Below the pieces are notes generated by a model, which was not told the DNA's origin, did not search any database, and was given only the letters and a program-made list of their open reading frames with translations. Below are positions 8,569-14,058 of a stretch of DNA of 14,058 nucleotides, one piece after another; position 1 is the stretch's first letter, and each line of letters opens with the position of its first letter. The stretch covers positions 1 to 14,058 of the forward strand of contig JAGLDO010000087.1 in assembly GCA_023145555.1 (NCBI GenBank). Direction: 5' to 3'. A program made the translations under genes and the position numbers. Origin of the DNA: Bacteroidales bacterium. Its GTDB lineage: Bacteria; Bacteroidota; Bacteroidia; Bacteroidales; B39-G9.

Positions 8569-10806
8569 TCATTTTTTATAAAAAATAAATTCACCACCTT
8601 TATTTGCTTCCATTTTTAATGGTCTTCCAACCGGTGTTTGTGAAGTAACATTTTTTACTTTAAATTTTATATAGGAAATTAGTTCAGATACAGGTAAATC
8701 TTTTCTGGTATTTTCATTTAGGCAGTTTATGAAATTTTCTGCAAACGGACTATGACAGTCTTTTGCACCATCAGCAACAAATTCCATATTGCCCGAAGAC
8801 AATCCCCAACGAGAAGGAATAGTGTCGTTATTAGGTTGAAACGAAATGTTTTTTGTATTCTCGAACAAAGAACCTGAGAAACAAGCATCAGCAATCAAAA
8901 ATATATGACGAGCAGTAATCTTTTTTAAATATTTAACAAGTCTTAAATTTGAAAGATAATCAGTTTCAAAATCAACTTGTGCATCAACAGGTATCCACGA
9001 ACCATCATCAAATTCTTTGTCGTAGTATCCATGTCCTGCATAGTATATAATTAAATTATCGGATGGTTTAATCTCGTTTTTTATTTTTATCAGTTCATTT
9101 CTAATATTGTTTTGTGTTACATCGCTATTATATATTTCGAACAAATTGTCATCGTCAAAATTATAGTTTGACAACAAAATATTTTTTACAGCTAATGCAT
9201 CTTTAACAGGATTATTTAGTCTTGTCCAATATTCATAATCATCAACCGCCATTATCAACAGAAAATTTTTAGGTATTGGTTTAGGATGGAAATAATCAAT
9301 ATCTTCAGTATCAGAATATAAATTATTTTTTAAACCTGCAAATCTATTGTTTGATAGATTTAGTGTAAATTCAACCATATCTGCGCTTTGACCGTTTGAA
9401 TTTTTTACCAGCAGTCGTAATTTGTTTTTTGCATCTTCAATAGTTTTTATCCCTTCTTTATTAACAGTATTTTCAAGATGTGTAACAGGAATAGAGATTT
9501 TAATATTATTCCCGACCGATACAGAATCTATTTTTACTATTTTGTTATATTCCAAACAAGGAATAGCTAAAGGCTCCATAATAATAATTTCGAGGTTTCT
9601 TGCATCACAGGATCCAATATTTTCCAGCTCGAAATTAATGTGCCCTGTTTCTCCTTTTTCTAATTGCTTTGTTTTTTCGTTTGCGTATTGAAAATTTAAA
9701 TTGTTAATTAAGAGCTTAGGGTTAGCAATATTTTTCAACACTTGTTTATTATTGTTTAAATAGGCTACAGTATTTTTTAAGTTGCCTAATAAAACATTTA
9801 TGGTATTTAAATTTTCAAAAGCATCAAGTTCATCAGGATTTAGTTTAATTGCTTTTTCAAAATATGGTTTTGCCTTTTTTAGATATTCAATTGCATTGCG
9901 TTCAAATTCAGCTCCTTGCGATTTGTATTGTGCTAACGACATATCGCTTAAAGCAACATTATAAGTTAGTCCGTATTGTAAATAAAATGTACCGACATTA
10001 TAAATGGCATCAAGATAATTAGTGTCCAGTTCAATTGCTTTTTTACAAATCTCTACAGATTGCTCATAATCTTGTTTTTCATTAAATAATAATGCTAAAT
10101 TGTAATACAATGTCGGATCTGTCGGATTTTGGCTAATTGATTTTTCGATTGTTAATTGAGCTTTGCCAAAATCACCTGTTCGTAAATATATATCTGCCTC
10201 TTGTTTTTGTAATTCTAAGCTGTCAGGGAAAATTATTTCTGCCTGTATAACGCTGCTCAATGAATTTTCAAAGTTTTTTTCTATCTCTTTTTCAATATAT
10301 ATAAGTAGTTTGTGTGCTTTATAATAATTGGGAAACAATTTAAGAAAAGTATTAATTTCATCTTTCGTGGTTTCATAATCACGATATTTATAATATGTGT
10401 TTATTTCTTCAAACAGTATATTTTTATTGTTTACATACTTCTTTTTGGCAATTTCAACGTAGTTTAAAGATTTTTGGTAGTCTTTATCAACATCTCTTGC
10501 TGTTGCAATAAGTATTTCGTAAATACCGTGAGTTTCATAATTCAAAAACTGAAGATTTTCAAATGATTTATATACGATTTCTGAATTAACTGCTTTATAT
10601 CCGCAATCCATAATATAAACAAAGGCAGTAGTGTCGGTAGGTATTATTTGGGATGCTGCTTTAAAAAATTCTAATGCTTTTTTATAATTCTCAATAGCAT
10701 AATTTTTTTTACCCTCATTAATATTTTTTTGCCATCTGCTATTAATATCCTGTGCATTACTCTTAAAAAATAATATAATTATTATTAAAGTGAATAAATG
10801 TTTCAT
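8569..10806 (-). CDS. Exported caspase-like (peptidase C14) protein with N-terminal TPRs
   Basis: This is a putative cysteine peptidase of the caspase/metacaspase fold acting outside the cytoplasm. A signal peptide (1-18, cleavage after NA) is followed by TPR repeats over roughly 20-345; clear units are 'NPTDPTLYYNLALLFNEKQDYEQSV' split across 225-255, and the following 'AIELDTNYLDAIYNVG'. Residues 360-490 form a beta sandwich of CARDB type ('LEKGETGHINFELENIG'). The peptidase domain spans about 512-745: the strand LLIMAVDDY, the catalytic His in YYAGHG (H592) and the catalytic Cys in IADACFSGS (C642), then the usual C-terminal strands 'SQTPVGRP' and 'GGEFIFY'. Both catalytic residues are intact, so activity is expected; basic- or acidic-residue preference cannot be read. 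It is the middle gene of a three-gene minus-strand operon with 42-nt gaps on either side. TPRs suggest it recognises or is scaffolded by partner proteins. Confidence 0.9.
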   Translation of the reverse strand: MKHLFTLIIIILFFKSNAQDINSRWQKNINEGKKNYAIENYKKALEFFKAASQIIPTDTTAFVYIMDCGYKAVNSEIVYKSFENLQFLNYETHGIYEILIATARDVDKDYQKSLNYVEIAKKKYVNNKNILFEEINTYYKYRDYETTKDEINTFLKLFPNYYKAHKLLIYIEKEIEKNFENSLSSVIQAEIIFPDSLELQKQEADIYLRTGDFGKAQLTIEKSISQNPTDPTLYYNLALLFNEKQDYEQSVEICKKAIELDTNYLDAIYNVGTFYLQYGLTYNVALSDMSLAQYKSQGAEFERNAIEYLKKAKPYFEKAIKLNPDELDAFENLNTINVLLGNLKNTVAYLNNNKQVLKNIANPKLLINNLNFQYANEKTKQLEKGETGHINFELENIGSCDARNLEIIIMEPLAIPCLEYNKIVKIDSVSVGNNIKISIPVTHLENTVNKEGIKTIEDAKNKLRLLVKNSNGQSADMVEFTLNLSNNRFAGLKNNLYSDTEDIDYFHPKPIPKNFLLIMAVDDYEYWTRLNNPVKDALAVKNILLSNYNFDDDNLFEIYNSDVTQNNIRNELIKIKNEIKPSDNLIIYYAGHGYYDKEFDDGSWIPVDAQVDFETDYLSNLRLVKYLKKITARHIFLIADACFSGSLFENTKNISFQPNNDTIPSRWGLSSGNMEFVADGAKDCHSPFAENFINCLNENTRKDLPVSELISYIKFKVKNVTSQTPVGRPLKMEANKGGEFIFYKK

Positions 10807-10848
10807 TTTTGGTTTTTAGATTCTTTTTATATTTAATTTTCTTAATTT

Positions 10849-12387
10849 CTATTTCTTCATAGTCGTAATTATAATCCTTTTCTCGGCATTTAACAATTTG
10901 TCATCTACTCGTTTAAATCCTCTAACATTTTGAATAATTTTTTCCATATCATCACTAATGAAATCATAACCATATTGTTTTTTAGTATTTAATTTAGCAA
11001 ATTCTTTTGTCTGTGCGTTAAGCTGTAGCGTTTCAACACCAAACGGAGCAGCACACTCAAATTCGTAAGGTAATTCAATTACTTTATTTATTTTATCTGT
11101 TCCAATGTAATAGCTGTCAAGCAAGAGTACCTTTGAACCATCTGCCATATGATATATAAAACGGAGATAACATTCTTTATTTGCACGAACAAAAAGCTTC
11201 ATTCTTTCTGCTTCTGTATAAATAAGATTTTCATTTCCTTTATTTGTCCATACATCAATAAGCAGACCTCCGTTTATTACTTCATTTTTGCTAAAAGCTT
11301 TCATTTTAGCATATGCATTTTCAAAATTTTCGGGCATAAACGAAATGGAATTTTTTTCTAAGCACGAAATTGGTAATTTTTTTTCAACACTTCCAATAGT
11401 TTTTCCTGTGACAACATCTTTTAAAATTGTAATAATTTTTAAGTTATCTTCATTTTCCCAATAAGTACCGGTTATCAGAAGGTTTTTATTTTGATTATCG
11501 TTATTTGGCAAATTAGCTTTTGTACTTATATTATAAGCTGAGATTTGTATAAGTTTCTGCTCAAGCATCTTGTATAATCGACGCGAAAATTCACTTCCCA
11601 TTTTTGTATCCTGATAAGTAAAAGGAACCAACCTGATAGTTTGATTAATTTCATTAGTTTGCATTTTAAAACCACTTGCTATAAGATAACATAAATCGGT
11701 AAGTGATACGTTCTTATCTGTTTCTATTTTCGATATTTCTGAATTAACTTCCAGTTTTAGCTTATTGGTTTTTTCAAAATCAACTTGAGCTGCTTTTAAT
11801 TTGCTTATTGCAACTAAAAATGTTTGCGATTGTTCAATATCTCTAAAAATTGGCGAGCAATTATACAAAGTTGTCAATGCTTTTTGTTTATCATTATCTG
11901 ATAAATATTTTTTTGCACTTTCAATGTTGGATGTAATTTGTGAAATTTTTTTTACAATATTTTGTTTATAGTGTTTGCTTAGCTCTGATTTTTTGACGTA
12001 AGCCAAAACGTAGGCAGTTTTTTTTCTCTTCTGAAAATAAGTTTCAGTCTTCAAACCCACTAAATTAACATTTGAAAACGAAACGCTTGATTGTTTAAAC
12101 GATTGACTAAATTTATCATCAATCTCGGCAGTGTTGAGTATTGTTGTTGTTGCAACAGTAACCTGCATGGCTTCACTGATTTGTGTTTTTACTTGATTTT
12201 TTAATTTAGCAAAAACTTCATTAGGAACTTTATCGCCTTTAACTTTTTCCCAAGAAAAACCTGAGAAATAAAACGATTGAGGGAATTTTTGTTTTCGCGA
12301 GTTATAGTCTATCCATTCCGGTTCTTGACTATATAATATGTTTGCAGATAAGCAAATTAATAAAAAAGAAACAAGTATTTTTTTCAT
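10849..12387 (-). CDS. Exported LPP20/FlgO-like and DUF4384 protein, first gene of caspase operon
   Basis: This is a 512-residue exported protein (signal peptide 1-20, cleavage after YS before Q21). Residues 24-150 resemble the LPP20 type of envelope domain: 'PEWID...YFSGFSW', then a helix and strands ending 'AYVLAYVKKSEL'. Residues 150-220 are probably coiled coil. Residues 250-355 ('IRLVPF', 'SRRLYKMLEQKL', 'LLITGTYW', 'LKIITILKDVVTGKTIG') look like a FlgO/CsgG-type alpha-beta domain that builds nucleation or assembly complexes at the outer membrane. Residues 375-460 match DUF4384: 'LIDVWTNKG', 'LFVRANKECYLRFIYHMADGSKVLLL', then 'FGVETLQL'. DUF4384 is frequently found beside or fused to caspase-like peptidases, which fits the downstream gene. 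It is first in the minus-strand operon; no convincing Bacteroidota promoter was found in the bases upstream. The ATG chosen gives an intact signal peptide. Confidence 0.8.
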   Translation of the reverse strand: MKKILVSFLLICLSANILYSQEPEWIDYNSRKQKFPQSFYFSGFSWEKVKGDKVPNEVFAKLKNQVKTQISEAMQVTVATTTILNTAEIDDKFSQSFKQSSVSFSNVNLVGLKTETYFQKRKKTAYVLAYVKKSELSKHYKQNIVKKISQITSNIESAKKYLSDNDKQKALTTLYNCSPIFRDIEQSQTFLVAISKLKAAQVDFEKTNKLKLEVNSEISKIETDKNVSLTDLCYLIASGFKMQTNEINQTIRLVPFTYQDTKMGSEFSRRLYKMLEQKLIQISAYNISTKANLPNNDNQNKNLLITGTYWENEDNLKIITILKDVVTGKTIGSVEKKLPISCLEKNSISFMPENFENAYAKMKAFSKNEVINGGLLIDVWTNKGNENLIYTEAERMKLFVRANKECYLRFIYHMADGSKVLLLDSYYIGTDKINKVIELPYEFECAAPFGVETLQLNAQTKEFAKLNTKKQYGYDFISDDMEKIIQNVRGFKRVDDKLLNAEKRIIITTMKK

Positions 12388-12408
12388 GGCGTGAATTTTA
12401 ATTTAAAA

Positions 12409-12439
12409 ACTTTTCAACGTTCGTAGGACTTAAAAACGT
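12409..12439. repeat. Left pair of ACTTnnnAACGT motifs
   Basis: ACTTTTCAACGT (12409-12420) and ACTTAAAAACGT (12428-12439) share the frame ACTTnnnAACGT. The same two words recur in the opposite order at 12674-12702. They lie 22-52 bases upstream of the minus-strand operon's first ATG. Confidence 0.5.
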
Positions 12440-12557
12440 TTTTGTTCTTCTAATTTTTTTTATCAAATAAAGGTAAGATTTTTTTTAGTTATTTTAAAAT
12501 AAACTTGAACTTTGAACATTTATCCGGTTGAGTTTGTAATTTAATCGGTTCTCAGCT

Positions 12558-12580
12558 GTTCGGGATTTGCAATCCCGAAC
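12558..12580. repeat. REP-like perfect hairpin
   Basis: The arms GTTCGGGATT and AATCCCGAAC form a perfect 10-bp inverted repeat around a 3-base loop TGC. Its GC content stands out against the AT-rich background. There is no adjacent T-run and it lies about 170 bases upstream of a minus-strand start, so a terminator role is unlikely. Short GC-rich palindromes of this shape are typical of dispersed REP-type repeats; a link to a REP-associated transposase is an inference. Confidence 0.6.
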
Positions 12581-12640
12581 TACTTATCTTGTATAAGTTT
12601 ATAACTTAAATCGGTTCATTATATTTTCAGACGTTTTTAT

Positions 12641-12654
12641 GTTCCTGCCGGAAC
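12641..12654. repeat. Short GC-rich hairpin
   Basis: GTTCC (12641-12645) and GGAAC (12650-12654) pair around the loop TGCC. The stem is only 5 bp, so it is meaningful only as part of the surrounding repeat patchwork. Confidence 0.35.
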
Positions 12655-12673
12655 GATGAAAAGTCAAAAAAAC

Positions 12674-12702
12674 ACTTAAAAACGTCCAGGACTTTTCAAC
12701 GT
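12674..12702. repeat. Right pair of ACTTnnnAACGT motifs
   Basis: ACTTAAAAACGT (12674-12685) and ACTTTTCAACGT (12691-12702) repeat the two words of the pair at 12409-12439 in reversed order. Each second word is preceded by AGG in both pairs. Confidence 0.5.
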
Positions 12703-12837
12703 GTTTTTGATTTCCACAAGCCGTTGCACGGATTTTGTTGATAAATATTTTGTATCCTTGGAAGATCTCTAAATGGTGCAACAGATTTAGCTTTGATTTT
12801 ATCCCATCTACGGCACGAGTAAAAAACTTAAAAAATA

Positions 12838-12869
12838 TTTGGATAATGAACATATGTTCATTATCTTTG
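12838..12869 (+). promoter_or_regulatory. Consensus Bacteroidota promoter for the DUF134 cassette
   Basis: TTTG (12838-12841), a 20-base spacer and TATCTTTG (12862-12869) match the known Bacteroidota sigma-ABfr consensus of TTTG near -33 and TAnnTTTG near -7 with a 19-21-base spacer. Transcription would start near 12876, giving an untranslated leader of about 140 bases before the ATG at 13016. The spacer is occupied by the palindrome described separately. Confidence 0.7.
12842..12865. promoter_or_regulatory. Perfect 24-bp palindrome, probable operator
   Basis: The half GATAATGAACAT is followed immediately by its exact reverse complement ATGTTCATTATC. The palindrome begins on the base after the -33 box and ends inside the -7 box, so a bound dimer would cover the promoter spacer. 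Position and symmetry indicate a transcription-factor site. The UPF0251/DUF134 protein encoded directly downstream is the obvious candidate ligand, which would make this autoregulation; that part is inference. Confidence 0.75.
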
Positions 12870-12916
12870 TACCATAATATTAATATAAAGATTTTTAGTA
12901 TTTAATTTAGATGCTT

Positions 12917-12977
12917 AGTGATTGAGTTGATTATGATAAAATTATAAAATATGTTGAAATCACTGTAATTTTTTTTT
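12917..12977 (+). promoter_or_regulatory. Possible weak attenuator-like hairpin in the DUF134 leader
   Basis: AGTGATT (12917-12923) and AATCACT (12958-12964) can pair, and nine T residues follow at 12969-12977. The loop of 34 bases and the 7-bp stem make it weak. It lies in the predicted leader before the ATG at 13016. No known riboswitch is recognised. Confidence 0.2.
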
Positions 12978-13015
12978 AATCACACATTAACTTTATAAAC
13001 TTTAAACTAATATAT

Positions 13016-13489
13016 ATGGCCAGACCGGAAAAAGATAGAATTGTACTTAATCCGCCATTATTTTCGGAGTTTAAACCTGTTGGAGTTCCAAGCAATACTT
13101 TAATTCAGGTTTTGCTTACACTTGATGAGTATGAAGCTTTTCGTTTGTCTGATTATCTTGGCTTATCGCAATTAGAGGCAGCAAGAGAAATGGAAATATC
13201 GCGTCCGACATTTACCAGACTTATTGAAAAAGCACGAAAAAAAATTGCTGATTTTATAGTTCAAGGTAAAGTTCTGACAATTGAAGGCGGGAACATCCAT
13301 TTTAGACGAAATATTATTAAATGTTTAGATTGTGGACATATGTTCCAAATAAATATGAACGAGTCTCTTGCTGAGTGTCCGGATTGTAAATCGAAAAATT
13401 TAATTAATCTCGCAGGTGGATTTGGTCATGGCATCTGTTGTGCCGATAGAAATCGTAGAAGAGTAAGAAATAGAGGTGGAAGGAGATAG
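13016..13489 (+). CDS. UPF0251/DUF134 family DNA-binding protein with C-terminal zinc ribbon
   Basis: This is a predicted transcription regulator. Residues 1-30 (ARPEKDR...FKPVGVP) and the core 'LTLDEYEAFRLSDYLGLSQLEAA' are the UPF0251 (COG1342) signature. Residues 49-85 form a sigma-region-4-like helix-turn-helix ('GLSQLEAAREMEISRPTFTRLIEKA'), followed by 'GKVLTIEGGN'. A zinc ribbon follows: C103, C106, C121 and C124, with 14 residues between the CxxC pairs. The tail carries an adjacent Cys pair (C141, C142) and a very basic Arg-rich end. Family members often read RKCR at the N-terminus; here the Cys is replaced (EKDR, D7). The palindromic operator-promoter about 150 bases upstream suggests autoregulation. 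The next gene lies 68 bases downstream on the same strand. No SD precedes the ATG. Family assignment is firm; the ligand or metal sensed is unknown. Confidence 0.9.
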   Translation: MARPEKDRIVLNPPLFSEFKPVGVPSNTLIQVLLTLDEYEAFRLSDYLGLSQLEAAREMEISRPTFTRLIEKARKKIADFIVQGKVLTIEGGNIHFRRNIIKCLDCGHMFQINMNESLAECPDCKSKNLINLAGGFGHGICCADRNRRRVRNRGGRR

Positions 13490-13545
13490 AATTACATATA
13501 AGAAAATTTTAAGAATAATAAATTTTGAATTAATATTAATTAAAA

Positions 13546-13553
13546 AAGGAGGT
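13546..13553 (+). promoter_or_regulatory. Canonical Shine-Dalgarno sequence for the DUF5320 gene
   Basis: AAGGAGGT ends 4 bases before the ATG at 13558. No other gene start in this window has anything comparable, as expected for Bacteroidota, so this site fixes the start and marks the gene as differently initiated. Confidence 0.85.
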
Positions 13554-13557
13554 TATT

Positions 13558-13911
13558 ATGCCAAGAGGTGATAGAACAGGACCTGCAGGAAATGGTCCAA
13601 TGACAGGAAGACAAATGGGTTATTGCGCCGGTAATGACCAAGCCGGATACACTTCAGGATTCGGTGGTTTTGCACGAGGACTTAGAAGAGGCTTTGGTTT
13701 TAGAAGAGGTCCCGGTTTTGGAAGAGGCTTTGGTCGTGGTTTTGGCTACGGACGAGGTGAGGGTTTCGCTAATGCAAACAATTATGATGAAAACATTCCA
13801 AACGTATCTGAAAAGACAATGATTGAAAATGAGATTAATTCTATTAAAGACCAGATGTCATTTTTAGAAAAAAGGCTTTCTGAAATAGGGAATAAAGATA
13901 AAGAAAGCTAA
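13558..13911 (+). CDS. DUF5320 family Gly/Arg/Phe-rich protein
   Basis: This is a 117-residue small protein. The N-terminus 'MPRGDRTGPAGNGPMTGRQ' followed by MGYCAG, with a single conserved Cys (C23), is the DUF5320 signature. Residues 35-70 are low-complexity repeats of RGFG/GFGRG. Residues 84-112 (MIENEINSIKDQMSFLEKRL) form a short coiled coil, suggesting dimerisation. No enzyme motif is present and the biochemical role is unknown. Such genes recur beside UPF0251 regulators and NifX/MTH1175-like or Mrp-like Fe-S-related genes in anaerobes, so a part in metal or Fe-S cluster handling is a guess from context. The start is fixed by a perfect Shine-Dalgarno sequence. A terminator follows closely. 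The local base composition is richer in G than its neighbours because of the Gly/Arg codons. Confidence 0.85.
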   Translation: MPRGDRTGPAGNGPMTGRQMGYCAGNDQAGYTSGFGGFARGLRRGFGFRRGPGFGRGFGRGFGYGRGEGFANANNYDENIPNVSEKTMIENEINSIKDQMSFLEKRLSEIGNKDKES

Positions 13912-13918
13912 AGTTTAT

Positions 13919-13955
13919 AAGTAGCCCTTAAATTTTATTCTAAGGACTACTTTTT
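13919..13955 (+). terminator. Rho-independent terminator after the DUF5320 gene
   Basis: Arms AAGTAGCCCTTA (13919-13930) and TAAGGACTACTT (13941-13952) form a 12-bp stem with one C/A mismatch around a 10-base loop, followed by TTTTT. It starts 8 bases after the stop codon at 13911. The next gene would then need read-through or its own promoter. Confidence 0.8.
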
Positions 13956-13987
13956 ATTATTAAAATTAATTGTAAAAAAATTATAAA

Positions 13988-14058
13988 ATGAGGAATTCAA
14001 GAAATTCAGGTAACCCTGGAAGTGGTAGGGGACTTGGTAGTGGAGGCGGTCGTGGTCG
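13988..14058 (+). CDS. N-terminus of a Gly/Arg-rich protein, cut by window end
   Basis: An open frame starts at ATG 13988 and runs off the window after 23 full codons, reading MRNSRNSGNPGSGRGLGSGG and continuing Gly/Arg-rich. Composition and position right after a DUF5320 gene match small Gly-rich proteins of the same cassettes, some of which continue into a CxCPxCG zinc or Fe-S motif; that continuation is not visible here. No SD is seen. It lies 33 bases after the terminator, so it may be expressed separately. Confidence 0.55.
   Translation, partial: MRNSRNSGNPGSGRGLGSGGGRG

Larger units (their letters stand above)
12388..12837. other. Gene-free stretch with short palindromes and repeated motifs
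   Basis: No credible coding sequence was found; the longest minus-strand frame (12853-12599, 84 codons) has no family resemblance. The stretch contains a perfect 10-bp hairpin (12558-12580), a 5-bp GC-rich hairpin (12641-12654), four copies of ACTT(TTC/AAA)AACGT in two pairs about 264 bases apart, a 9-bp direct repeat AATCGGTTC (12543-12551 and 12609-12617), and an inverted pair GTTGCAC/GTGCAAC around 12723-12782. This density suggests an accumulation of dispersed intergenic repeats. It must also contain the promoter of the minus-strand operon, which I cannot place. Confidence 0.6.

Noticed and set aside
12464..12491. Minus-strand promoter for the caspase operon (TTTATTTG as -7 box)
   Set aside because: The second base of the -7 box deviates from TAnnTTTG and no TTG occurs at the right distance; not supported.
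12599..12853. 84-codon minus-strand frame in the intergenic stretch
   Set aside because: It spans repeats and the promoter palindrome, has no family resemblance, no SD and no neighbours it would form an operon with; treated as chance.
13336..13343. ACATATGT inside the DUF134 gene, resembling the core of the 24-bp operator
   Set aside because: Only 8 bases are symmetric, the flanking bases do not match the operator half-site, and the bases are explained by the codons after the CxxC pair.
13525..13542. AATTAATATTAATT palindrome before the DUF5320 gene
   Set aside because: Pure A/T symmetry of this length is expected by chance in such AT-rich intergenic DNA.
13634..13822. 62-codon plus-strand frame inside the DUF5320 gene
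   Set aside because: Its Glu/Val/Leu-rich repeats are the frame-shifted reading of the Gly/Arg repeats of the DUF5320 gene.
1..14058. CRISPR arrays, tRNA, rRNA, transposase genes
   Set aside because: No regularly spaced repeats, no cloverleaf-like tRNA sequence, no rRNA stretch and no transposase motifs were seen on either strand.

Overview
The window is strongly AT-rich and looks like a chromosome segment of a probably anaerobic member of the Bacteroidota. Four observations point there: exported proteins with short signal peptides cut before Q or E; an OmpA protein carrying PD40 propeller and carboxypeptidase-regulatory-like repeats, an architecture typical of that phylum; the near absence of Shine-Dalgarno sequences; and a promoter of the Bacteroidota type (TTTG, 20-nt spacer, TATCTTTG). 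This is inference from architecture, not a taxonomic search.

Layout. (1) 5-3250 (+): a 1081-residue repair protein joining an endonuclease Q-like PHP nuclease with a four-Cys zinc site to a complete UvrD/PcrA-type helicase. It ends in QLSLF, a textbook beta-clamp-binding pentapeptide. (2) 3382-7655 (+): two exported proteins 11 nt apart, a PorE-like PD40/CRD/OmpA lipid-independent peptidoglycan anchor and a TPR-like plus beta-repeat protein of unknown function. (3) 12387-7684 (-): three exported proteins in a probable operon, convergent with (2). In transcription order they are an LPP20/FlgO-like + DUF4384 protein, a TPR + beta-sandwich + caspase-like (C14) peptidase with an intact His/Cys dyad, and a small FecR-like beta protein of unknown function. 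Both internal gaps are exactly 42 nt. (4) 12388-13015: 628 bases without a credible gene. The left part is a patchwork of short palindromes and repeated motifs; the right end is a regulatory region with a perfect 24-bp palindrome filling the spacer of a consensus Bacteroidota promoter. (5) 13016-14058 (+): a UPF0251/DUF134 regulator with a C-terminal zinc ribbon, a Gly/Arg/Phe-rich DUF5320 protein with an unusually perfect Shine-Dalgarno sequence, an intrinsic terminator, and the start of another Gly/Arg-rich protein cut by the window end.

How the genes may work together. The EndoQ-helicase would find deaminated bases or abasic sites, nick the strand and unwind from the nick, possibly held at the replication clamp by its C-terminus. 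The minus-strand operon looks like an envelope-located caspase module: a putative protease with protein-protein interaction repeats, accompanied by two exported partners. The right-hand cassette belongs to a group of genes (DUF134, DUF5320, NifX/MTH1175-like and Mrp-like ATPases) that recurs together in anaerobes. The palindrome is the natural candidate for its operator, quite possibly bound by the DUF134 protein itself.
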